Of a stretch of 7,745 nucleotides of DNA, positions 1 to 6,447 are shown piece by piece; position 1 is the first letter of the stretch, and the number at the start of each line of letters is the position of its first letter. Position numbers and translations under genes: made by a program. The notes beneath the pieces are model-generated. The model was not told where the DNA came from, searched no databases, and saw only the letters and a list, made by a program, of their open reading frames with translations. The stretch comes from an uncultured Lachnospiraceae bacterium (GTDB lineage Bacteria > Bacillota > Clostridia > Lachnospirales > Lachnospiraceae), in NCBI GenBank assembly GCA_946406305.1, contig CAMJKC010000078.1, positions 1-7,745 on the forward strand. Reading direction: 5' to 3'.

Positions 1-1013
1 ATGCATTGGTTAGGCAGCAATTTGTATCAGGAACACATGCTATATCAACTGTGATATTTGCTTTAACGAGACCTGGAGATGAAGTTTTATCTATATGTGG
101 AGATTTATATGATACTTTAGATGCTACTCTTGGAAAAAAAGAGTCAATTAGTTCAATAGTTGAATACAATATTAAATATAAACAAGTTGATTTAATAAAT
201 GAGGGTTTTGATTATAAAAAAATAAAAGATAATATAAATGAAAAAACAAAATTAGTAATGATTCAAAGGTCAAGGGGATATAGTAAAAGGCATTCTTTTT
301 CCATTGATGAAATAAAAAATGTAATATCAAACATAAGACAATATAATGGAAGAGTAATAATTTTTGTAGATAATTGTTATGGTGAATTTGTAGATACAAT
401 TGAACCTACGGAAGTAGGAGCAGATGTTATTGCAGGTTCACTTATAAAAAATATTGGTGGAGGAATAGCAAGGACAGGAGCATATATAGTAGGAAGAAAA
501 GACCTTATAGATATGTGTGCTGAAAGGCTTACTGCTCCAGGGATAGGAAAAGAAGTTGGTATTTCTTTTGGAGAAAACATAAATGTTTTGATGGGATTAT
601 TTTTTGCCCCAAAAGTTGTAGCAGATGTTTTAAAGGGATTAAAACTATTTTCAAAAGTTTATAACAATTTAAAAATTAATACCTACCCAAGGTATGATGA
701 AGTTCAAAATGATATAATTTTAGCCATTGAGTTAAAGTCAGAAGAGAGGTTAGAAAAATTTTGTAAGGCAATACAATCAGTTTCTTGTGTTGATTCATTT
801 TATACACCATTATTTGACAAAACTCCTGGATATGAAAGTAAAATTATAATGGCAGCAGGTGATTTTATACAAGGGAGCAGCATAGAATTAAGTTGTGATG
901 GACCTTCAAAAGAACCTTATATAGGTTTTTTACAAGGAGGACTTAGTTATTATCAAATTAAATATGCATTAATGAAAAGTATAAAAGACTTGGAGATTTA
1001 TGATACTATTTAA
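1..1013 (+). CDS. YnbB-like PLP-dependent enzyme (methionine gamma-lyase / aluminium resistance family), 3' part
   Basis: The reading frame is open from the window edge. The first codons read (D)-A-L-V-R-Q-Q-F-V-S-G-T-H-A, a conserved internal block of the family, so this is not the true start; roughly 80-90 N-terminal residues should lie outside, given a usual length of about 410-430. This is a fold-type I PLP enzyme (Cys/Met metabolism superfamily) in the cytoplasm. With V of VRQQF as residue 2, visible signs are GDEVLS-x-CGDLYDT (residues 24-38), the cofactor-contacting Asp in FVDNCYGEF (D122), and the Schiff-base lysine in GSLIKNIGGGIARTGAYIVG (K148). The substrate is not settled: family members are often labelled methionine gamma-lyase or aluminium resistance protein, and I cannot choose. 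In many Firmicutes the gene sits beside miaA/hfq; here it is followed by ftsE, whose start codon overlaps its last 14 nt. Family call is firm, exact reaction is not. Confidence 0.88.
   Translation, partial: ALVRQQFVSGTHAISTVIFALTRPGDEVLSICGDLYDTLDATLGKKESISSIVEYNIKYKQVDLINEGFDYKKIKDNINEKTKLVMIQRSRGYSKRHSFSIDEIKNVISNIRQYNGRVIIFVDNCYGEFVDTIEPTEVGADVIAGSLIKNIGGGIARTGAYIVGRKDLIDMCAERLTAPGIGKEVGISFGENINVLMGLFFAPKVVADVLKGLKLFSKVYNNLKINTYPRYDEVQNDIILAIELKSEERLEKFCKAIQSVSCVDSFYTPLFDKTPGYESKIIMAAGDFIQGSSIELSCDGPSKEPYIGFLQGGLSYYQIKYALMKSIKDLEIYDTI
992..996 (+). promoter_or_regulatory. ribosome binding site of ftsE
   Basis: GGAGA lies 3-4 nt before the ATG at 1000, inside the 3' end of the upstream PLP-enzyme gene. 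It supports this start even though it makes the two genes overlap by 14 nt. Spacing is short, so coupling to translation of the upstream gene is plausible. Confidence 0.6.
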
Positions 1014-1701
1014 AAATGTTAATGTAAAATATGAAAAAGATAAATATGCAATAAAAGATTTCTCGTTACATATAAATGAAGGGGAGTTTGTGTTTATTGT
1101 TGGGAAAACTGGTGCTGGAAAATCTACTATACTAAAACTATTAACAAGAGAGTTAAAACCTAATTCTGGAACAATAAGAGTTTTCAAACACAATCTTGAC
1201 TCTATAAAAAATAGCAAACTTCCTTATTACAGAAGAAAATTGGGAATAGTATTTCAAAATTTTAGATTATTAAACGATAGAAGTGTTTTTGACAATGTAG
1301 CATTTGCTCAAGAAATTATAGGAGTTAGCAGTTTCAAAATAAAAAAAAGAGTTATAAAGGTTTTAAATCTTGTAGGGCTTAGGAATAAATATAAAAAATT
1401 TCCAAGAGAATTATCAGGTGGAGAACAACAGAAAGTTGCAATTGCAAGAGCAATAATAAATAAACCAGATATACTTTTAGCAGATGAACCAACAGGTAAC
1501 CTTGACGAAGTAAGCACAAATGAAATAATTGATTTATTATTACATGTAAATGAAATGGGGACAACTGTAGTTGTAATAACTCATGATTTGCATTTAGTTT
1601 CAAGATTGAATAAAAGAGTTATTAGAATAAATGATGGCAATATAATTTCTGATACCATAGGTTTAGATGAAGAATTAACTGAATATATCAATGTAAATTA
1701 G
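1000..1701 (+). CDS. ftsE: cell division ATP-binding protein FtsE
   Basis: ABC-type ATPase that partners FtsX at the inner face of the membrane and transmits ATP hydrolysis to extracellular peptidoglycan hydrolases during division or elongation. At 233 aa it has the family's usual length. All ABC motifs are present: Walker A GKTGAGKST (residues 35-43), Q-loop Q86 in VFQNFRLL, signature LSGGEQ (138-143), Walker B ILLADEP (158-164) with catalytic E163, D-loop GNLD and H-loop H195 in THD. LGIVFQNFRLL and DRSVFDNVAF are typical FtsE wording and separate it from LolD/MacB-type ATPases. The start overlaps the PLP-enzyme gene by 14 nt, and the TAG stop is only 3 nt before the ftsX ATG, so the two are surely co-translated. 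The ATPase looks intact and active. Confidence 0.95.
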   Translation: MILFKNVNVKYEKDKYAIKDFSLHINEGEFVFIVGKTGAGKSTILKLLTRELKPNSGTIRVFKHNLDSIKNSKLPYYRRKLGIVFQNFRLLNDRSVFDNVAFAQEIIGVSSFKIKKRVIKVLNLVGLRNKYKKFPRELSGGEQQKVAIARAIINKPDILLADEPTGNLDEVSTNEIIDLLLHVNEMGTTVVVITHDLHLVSRLNKRVIRINDGNIISDTIGLDEELTEYINVN

Positions 1702-1704
1702 AAT

Positions 1705-2601
1705 ATGATTAAGTTTATTTTTAAAACTGCATTTCAAAATTTAGGGACTAAAAAACTGTTTACTTTTGCTTCTATATGCACTATAGCATGTAGTGTTTTC
1801 ATTTTTTGTATTTTTTTCTCTGTTGTTACAAATATAAGGACCTTTATACATACAATAGAGACTACAATAGGAATACAAGTGTTTTTTGATGAAGAGCTAA
1901 ATGAAGAAGAAATTAAACAAATAGCTAATAGTAATTTTTTGACAGAAGATGTAAAGTCTATGAGATATATTTCAAGCAATGAGGCTTGGGAATATTTTAA
2001 AAAAGAATATTTTAACGATAGAGACGAATTAGCAAAGGCATTTGAAGGGGATAATCCACTTGCTAATTCTTCCTCATACGAAATTCTATTATATAATATT
2101 TCAAAACAAGAAGAATATGTAAATTATATAAAGACAATAAAAGGTGTTAGACAAGTAAATTATTCAAGTTCGCTTATAAATGTTCTTACAAACATAAATC
2201 TTGGTATAAGTTATTTTAGTTTTGTTTTAATGTTTATACTTATAATTATCGCAATTATACTTATATCCAATACTATAGCTGTAGCAAGTCAGTATAGAAA
2301 AAATGAATGTGAAATTATGAAATTGATAGGGGCAACAAATTTCATGATAAGGTCGCCATTTGTTATAGGTGGATTACTTATGGGGTTTTTTGGTTCTATT
2401 ATACCACTTTTAGTTATATATCTTTTATACAATTATATAGTTAATATTGTATTAGAAAAGACACATTTGATATTATCAATATTGAGGCCAGTTTCTATTG
2501 AATATTTTATATTTGATATGGCTTCAATATCATTAGGAGTGTCTATGTTTGTTTGTGGTTTCGTATCATATATTACTATCAATAGGCATACAGATGTATA
2601 A
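1705..2601 (+). CDS. ftsX: cell division protein FtsX, permease-like
   Basis: Integral membrane partner of FtsE. The 298-aa protein has the classic layout: a short cytoplasmic N-terminus, TM1 (about residues 19-42), a large extracellular loop (about 43-167) that in characterised systems binds the peptidoglycan hydrolase, then TM2 (168-193), TM3 (217-245) and TM4 (268-291). The cytoplasmic loop has the family block EIMKLIGATNFMIRSPFV (203-220), the coupling region facing FtsE. The outer loop begins with GIQVFFDEELNEEEI, typical of the Firmicute FtsX extracellular domain. No strong Shine-Dalgarno precedes the ATG; with a 3-nt gap after ftsE, translation is probably coupled. The 3' end overlaps the downstream hydrolase gene by 8 nt, which argues that the three products work together. 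Confidence 0.94.
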   Translation: MIKFIFKTAFQNLGTKKLFTFASICTIACSVFIFCIFFSVVTNIRTFIHTIETTIGIQVFFDEELNEEEIKQIANSNFLTEDVKSMRYISSNEAWEYFKKEYFNDRDELAKAFEGDNPLANSSSYEILLYNISKQEEYVNYIKTIKGVRQVNYSSSLINVLTNINLGISYFSFVLMFILIIIAIILISNTIAVASQYRKNECEIMKLIGATNFMIRSPFVIGGLLMGFFGSIIPLLVIYLLYNYIVNIVLEKTHLILSILRPVSIEYFIFDMASISLGVSMFVCGFVSYITINRHTDV

Positions 2602-3778
2602 GTTTATGAAAAATAAAATTCTATTTTTAATTTTGTTTATATTGTTTATTAGCTTTAATAATGTATATGCAACTGCTACAGAAGACGAATTAGCAAAAAT
2701 TACAAGTTTTCAAAATGAAATAAATAATATAAAATCACAAAAAGAGAAAGTTGCAAGCACAATAAAAAAACTTAATAGTCTAAAAGATGATGTTGAAAAA
2801 TTCATAGAAGAACTTGATAAGAGTTTAAATGAATTGATAGAAGAGTTAAATAATATTTTAGAAGCTATTGACGAGTTGCAAGTTCAATTAAATGAGACAA
2901 CATCAAAATTAGAAGTGGCAAAAAAAAATGAAGAAGAACAATATACTGACATGAAAACGAGAATAAAATTTTTTTATGAGAGAAATGATATAACGGCTTT
3001 TGAAAGCATATTGAATGGTGATAATCTTAATGATATACTTACAAAAGCAGAGTACATATCAAGTATATCAGATTATGACAGAAAAAAGCTTGATGAACTA
3101 ATACAAATAAAAAAAGATATAGAAGAACTTGAAGAAAAATTAAATAAAGAAAAAGAAGTATTGGTGGGATTAAAAGAAGAAGAGAATGCAAAAAAAGATT
3201 CAATAGAACAATTGCTATTTGAAAAGAAAAAAGAGCTTGATGATATGAATAGCGAAATAAATAAGAGCCAAAAAGAATTGAAGAAGTTGGAACAAGCAGA
3301 GAAAGCACAAGAGGCAAATATAAAAGCAATTGAAGCGGCGATAGAAAAAAGAGAAAGGGCAAAAAAAGAATCAGCAAGAGTTTTAAAAGGTGGGCTCATA
3401 TGGCCATTACCTTCTTCACATAGAATAACATCTAATTTTGGAAAAAGGACAAGTCCTAAAAAAGGAGCTTCTTCAAATCATCAAGGTATTGATATAGGTG
3501 CTCCTACAGGAGATAAAGTAATAGCTGCTGCGAGTGGAGAGGTTGTAATAGCAAAATACTCTGTATCAGCTGGAAATTACATAATGATAAGTCATGGTAG
3601 CCAAATTTACACTATATATATGCACTTAAGTAAAATGAGTGTAAAAGAAGGGGATGAAGTAGTCAAAGGTCAAAAGATTGGGGAAGTAGGTTCAACTGGT
3701 TATTCAACAGGTCCGCATTTACATTTTGGAATAAGAAAAAATGGTGTATATGTTGACCCATTAACATATGTAGGATAA
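2594..3778 (+). CDS. secreted coiled-coil M23 peptidoglycan endopeptidase, probable FtsEX-controlled hydrolase
   Basis: A 394-aa murein hydrolase of the EnvC/LytM type. A signal peptide covers residues 1 to about 28: K-rich start, hydrophobic core ILFLILFILFI, and Ala-X-Ala type cleavage around VYATA. A long Glu/Lys-rich coiled coil follows (about 30-260), then a C-terminal M23 domain (about 266-394). Zinc and catalytic residues are intact: H296 and D300 in NHQGID, H344 in YMHLSK, H375 and H377 in GPHLHFG, so it should be an active enzyme, unlike degenerate EnvC activators. The coiled coil adjoining ftsX matches hydrolases tethered to the FtsX outer loop, as CwlO and PcsB are, though those carry NlpC/P60 or CHAP domains instead. 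The frame is open further upstream to 2549, but ATG 2594 gives a proper signal peptide and has AGG 7 nt before it; ATG 2606 is an alternative. Two in-frame TAA stops end the gene. Confidence 0.9.
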   Translation: MYKFMKNKILFLILFILFISFNNVYATATEDELAKITSFQNEINNIKSQKEKVASTIKKLNSLKDDVEKFIEELDKSLNELIEELNNILEAIDELQVQLNETTSKLEVAKKNEEEQYTDMKTRIKFFYERNDITAFESILNGDNLNDILTKAEYISSISDYDRKKLDELIQIKKDIEELEEKLNKEKEVLVGLKEEENAKKDSIEQLLFEKKKELDDMNSEINKSQKELKKLEQAEKAQEANIKAIEAAIEKRERAKKESARVLKGGLIWPLPSSHRITSNFGKRTSPKKGASSNHQGIDIGAPTGDKVIAAASGEVVIAKYSVSAGNYIMISHGSQIYTIYMHLSKMSVKEGDEVVKGQKIGEVGSTGYSTGPHLHFGIRKNGVYVDPLTYVG

Positions 3779-3787
3779 TAACAAATT

Positions 3788-3793
3788 AAGGAG
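3788..3793 (+). promoter_or_regulatory. ribosome binding site of the S41 protease gene
   Basis: A full AAGGAG with a 6-nt A/T spacer before ATG 3800. It is the strongest site in the left half of the window, so this gene can be translated independently of the hydrolase gene that ends 21 nt upstream. Confidence 0.85.
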
Positions 3794-3799
3794 AAAAAT

Positions 3800-5500
3800 A
3801 TGAGTGATATTTTTAATCAAGAAAATATTGAGAATCATGAAAATGATGAAAAATTAGAAAATGAACAAATTAATCAAAATTCATTTAGTGAAAATAATCA
3901 AGGTGATGTAAAAGTTGATGATAAATTAAATGAAGAAGAAAATGTTGTTGATAAATTAAATCAAGAGATTAAAAAGTTAAATCACAAATTAGTAAATGTA
4001 AAGAGAAAAAATTTTATACTTTTCTTTTTGATTATTATAATAATAATTTCGGTTGCATTAGGTATATATTATGTATTTACTCAATATATACCTTATTATC
4101 GTATTGCGAGAAATAAAACAAAAATTGATAATTTAAGCATCGTTTCAACAGATAGTGAAGCACTATCTGTTGAAGGTGGTATAGATTTAATGAAATTTGC
4201 AGAAAAATTTCAAATAATAGATGATTACATTAATTTGTATTATTATTATGATAAAGATAATGAAAAAATTTTGAATGAGATGTTTAAAGGATATGTAAAA
4301 GGCTTAGGAGATAAATATGCAGAGTATATGCCAGCAACAAATTATGAAAATTTTGTTAGTGAGCAAAGCGGCGAGTATTATGGAATAGGAGCTGGTGTAA
4401 CACAAGATGCAGATACAAAAGAAACAAAAATTACTGAAGTATATGAAGACTCACCTGCTGAAAAAGCAGGAGTAAAAGTTGATGATATTTTTAAGACTGT
4501 AAATGGAGTTGATGTTTCTAAATATGAATTAACAGACATTGTGAATCTTATAAAAGGAAAAGAAGGGACAACGGTAGATATTGGTTTATATAGAGCATCT
4601 GAAGATAAAATAGTAAATTTGACTTGCACAAGAGGAAAGGTTGAACTAAAACTGGTTCATTATGAAATAAAAGAAAAAGATATAGGCTATTTGAGATATA
4701 GTGAATTTTCTGGAAAGGGTTATGCTCAATTTGTATCAGCTATAAATGACCTTCAAAAGAAAAAAGTAAAAGGACTTATAATTGATTTGAGAAACAATCC
4801 TGGCGGTGAACTTAGTATAGTGTTAAATATGTTAGATTATATTTTAAGAGACAATGATGGTAAATTTACTTTAAACCAAAAAGAGAATAATTTTGTTCCA
4901 GGCAAGACACTTCTCGTGTATATGAAAGATAAAACAGAAATTATAGATCAGTATTATTGCCAAGATAAGCATCAAGTTAATTTACCTATTGTTATACTTA
5001 CAAATGGTGCATCAGCTTCAGCATCTGAATTATTTACAGAGGCACTTAGAGATTATGGAAAAGCTAAAGTCGTTGGAGAAAAGACATATGGCAAAGGCGT
5101 TATGCAAAGTTTGATTCCACTTGAAGATGGCTCAGCAATTAAGTTTACTGTAGCTGGCTATTTTCCTCCAAGTGGTTATGAAATAGACAAAAATGGAATA
5201 AAACCAGATTATGCATTAGAGTATGATGGAACACCAGTTACCTATGATGAGAATGGTAATGAAATTTTTGAAGATGAAAATGGAAATGCAATAATACTTG
5301 AAAAAGATGATAATATGACACCATTGATTAAAAGTTCTACTTCAACAGCTTCAGAGATTAAAGTGAATAAGAATGAAAACAGTGACACTTTGAATATTAC
5401 TGATACAAATTTTAAATTTGTAAATGAAGATTGGTATATAAAAATGGAAAAAGAATATGAGGATAAGCAACTTCTGCAAGCTATAGTTTTATTAAAATAA
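3800..5500 (+). CDS. membrane-anchored carboxyl-terminal processing protease, S41 family
   Basis: CtpA/CtpB-type serine protease of 566 aa. Order: an acidic Asn/Glu-rich cytoplasmic tail (1-70), one TM anchor (about 72-95), a helical N-terminal region (to about 188), a PDZ domain (about 190-278) with the peptide-binding loop YGIGAGV (194-200) and SPAEKAGVKVDD, then the S41 core with GYLRYSEF and LIIDLRNNPGG. The catalytic set by comparison with CtpB is S407 in SASE, K432 in YGKG and Q436, all present. The enzyme should cut C-terminal regions of extracytoplasmic or membrane proteins. The C-terminal part (about 476-566) is longer than usual: a DENGN repeat and a Ser/Thr/Asn-rich linker separate the core from a terminal QLLQAIVLLK resembling the normal end of the family. 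Such proteases often lie between ftsEX-linked hydrolases and uvrB in Clostridia. The TAA stop directly abuts a tRNA gene. The substrate is unknown. Confidence 0.93.
   Translation: MSDIFNQENIENHENDEKLENEQINQNSFSENNQGDVKVDDKLNEEENVVDKLNQEIKKLNHKLVNVKRKNFILFFLIIIIIISVALGIYYVFTQYIPYYRIARNKTKIDNLSIVSTDSEALSVEGGIDLMKFAEKFQIIDDYINLYYYYDKDNEKILNEMFKGYVKGLGDKYAEYMPATNYENFVSEQSGEYYGIGAGVTQDADTKETKITEVYEDSPAEKAGVKVDDIFKTVNGVDVSKYELTDIVNLIKGKEGTTVDIGLYRASEDKIVNLTCTRGKVELKLVHYEIKEKDIGYLRYSEFSGKGYAQFVSAINDLQKKKVKGLIIDLRNNPGGELSIVLNMLDYILRDNDGKFTLNQKENNFVPGKTLLVYMKDKTEIIDQYYCQDKHQVNLPIVILTNGASASASELFTEALRDYGKAKVVGEKTYGKGVMQSLIPLEDGSAIKFTVAGYFPPSGYEIDKNGIKPDYALEYDGTPVTYDENGNEIFEDENGNAIILEKDDNMTPLIKSSTSTASEIKVNKNENSDTLNITDTNFKFVNEDWYIKMEKEYEDKQLLQAIVLLK
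5246..5293 (+). repeat. short in-frame tandem duplication, DENGN motif, in the S41 protease
   Basis: Two diverged copies of a 21-nt unit (5246-5266 and 5273-5293), 27 nt apart start to start, encode DENGNEI (residues 483-489) and DENGNAI (492-498). The copies differ mostly at third codon positions, which suggests an old duplication kept at protein level. It lies just after the catalytic core, in the extended C-terminal region. Confidence 0.6.
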
Positions 5501-5572
5501 GCTTTCATAGTTCAAAGGATAGAACATAAGCCCCCGGAGCTTAAGATGGCAGTTCAACTCTGCCTGAAAGCA
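5501..5572 (+). tRNA. tRNA-Arg, anticodon CCG
   Basis: The 72 nt fold into a complete cloverleaf with every stem perfectly paired. Acceptor: GCTTTCA 5501-5507 with TGAAAGC 5565-5571, discriminator A 5572. D arm: GTTC/GAAC (5510-5513, 5522-5525) with an 8-nt loop containing GG. Anticodon stem: TAAGC/GCTTA (5527-5531, 5539-5543). Variable loop: AGAT. T arm: GGCAG/CTGCC (5548-5552, 5560-5564) with loop TTCAACT. The 7-nt anticodon loop CCCCGGA puts CCG at 5534-5536, which reads Arg codon CGG; A20, C35 and A73 fit arginine identity. Odd points: position 33 is C (5533), not the near-universal T; CCA is not encoded; and the gene begins immediately after the protease stop codon with no leader of its own. 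It may be cut from the operon transcript by RNase P and 3' nucleases. The fold is certain; the function of a C33 molecule is less so. Confidence 0.9.
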
Positions 5573-5576
5573 GTTT

Positions 5577-5582
5577 AAGGAG
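5577..5582 (+). promoter_or_regulatory. ribosome binding site of folD, decides the start
   Basis: AAGGAG lies 4 nt after the tRNA 3' end. It is 4 nt from ATG 5587 but only 1 nt from the in-frame TTG at 5584, so ATG 5587 is the better start. If the tRNA is processed out, the folD message would keep a leader of only 14 nt carrying this site. Confidence 0.8.
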
Positions 5583-5586
5583 ATTG

Positions 5587-6447
5587 ATGTATAAATTATT
5601 AGATGGAAAATTAGTTGCAAATAATGTGTTAAATGAGTGTAAAAATACTATATCAGAATTAAAAGAAAATGGTATAGAATTAACTTTGTGTGTATTAAAA
5701 ATAGGAGAAGATGAAGCTTCAACAATATATTTTAATAAAAAGAAAAAAGTTTCAGAAGAAGTTGGTATTAATTTTAAATCAATAACATTTGGTGAAGACT
5801 GCAATACAGAAGATGTATTATCTATAATAAAAAGTTTAAATTATGATAAAAACGTAGATGGTATATTTATTGAAATGCCAATTCCTAAAAAATTTGATAG
5901 CAACTTACTCTGTAATTCAATATGTGAAAATAAAGATGTTGATGGATTAAATAATATAAATATAGGGAGATTAGAAAAAGGAGAAGAAGGACTATTCCCA
6001 TGCACAGCACTTGGAATTATTGAAATTTTAAATCAATATGACATTAAATTATCTGGAAAGCATTGTGTGATTTTAAATAGAACAGGAGTAGTAGGTAGGC
6101 CAGTGTCAAATATGTTATTAAATTTAGATGCAACTCTTACTATTTGCCATAGCAAAACAGAAAATTTAAAATCATTGTGTAAAGAGGCTGATATACTGAT
6201 AGTTGCCATAAATAAACCAAAGTTTATAGATAAATCATATATTAAAAAAGATGCAATTGTTATTGATGTAGGAATACATTATATAGAAGATGATAATGAT
6301 AAAAAAATATGTGGTGATGTGAATTTTGATGATGTAAAAGATTTTTGTGAGTATATAACTCCAGTTCCTGGCGGTGTAGGAGCTGTAACCACAAGTATGT
6401 TAGTGAAAAATTGTATAAAGGCTTTAAAGTTAAATGGGAAAATTTAA
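5587..6447 (+). CDS. folD: bifunctional methylenetetrahydrofolate dehydrogenase / methenyltetrahydrofolate cyclohydrolase FolD
   Basis: Cytoplasmic folate enzyme interconverting 5,10-methylene-, 5,10-methenyl- and 10-formyl-tetrahydrofolate with NAD(P). At 286 aa it is full length. The N-terminal catalytic domain has Y48 and K52 in ASTIYFNKKKK (the Y-x3-K active pair), GIFIEMPIP (92-100) and D119 in KDVDGLN. The Rossmann domain has NRTGVVGRPVSNML (164-177), CHSKT, IDVGI and GDVNF, and the C-terminus has TPVPGGVGAVTTS (258-270). R165 in the nucleotide loop is compatible with NADP. One notable change: the position equal to E. coli Q98, normally Q in the V-Q-L-P motif, is E96 here; this residue assists cyclohydrolase catalysis in the studied human enzyme. 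The gene follows a tRNA and overlaps uvrB by 14 nt, an unusual insertion in the common S41-uvrB order. Family assignment is firm. Confidence 0.95.
   Translation: MYKLLDGKLVANNVLNECKNTISELKENGIELTLCVLKIGEDEASTIYFNKKKKVSEEVGINFKSITFGEDCNTEDVLSIIKSLNYDKNVDGIFIEMPIPKKFDSNLLCNSICENKDVDGLNNINIGRLEKGEEGLFPCTALGIIEILNQYDIKLSGKHCVILNRTGVVGRPVSNMLLNLDATLTICHSKTENLKSLCKEADILIVAINKPKFIDKSYIKKDAIVIDVGIHYIEDDNDKKICGDVNFDDVKDFCEYITPVPGGVGAVTTSMLVKNCIKALKLNGKI

Noticed and set aside
2549..2593. Upstream start for the M23 hydrolase at 2549
   Set aside because: It would add 15 residues before the signal peptide and overlap ftsX by over 50 nt; ATG 2594 gives a normal signal peptide.
3039..3399. Minus-strand frames of 108-112 codons rich in Ser, Phe and Leu
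   Set aside because: They are shadows of the Glu/Lys-rich coiled coil of the M23 hydrolase; the reverse complement of GAA/AAA codons gives TTC/TTT. They have no ribosome binding site or recognisable domain.
5404..5422. Near-perfect palindrome (9-nt arms, 1-nt centre) late in the S41 gene
   Set aside because: It is made almost only of A and T, lies in coding sequence for T-N-F-K-F-V, and has no loop for a terminator hairpin.
5390..5500. A possible promoter for the tRNA inside the 3' end of the protease gene
   Set aside because: TTGAAT- and TATATA-like words exist, but they are expected by chance at this AT content and none combines good spacing with a start near 5501.
5501..5586. Folate- or ZTP-type riboswitch upstream of folD
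   Set aside because: The structured segment is fully explained as a tRNA cloverleaf, and I see no conserved THF or pfl riboswitch core.
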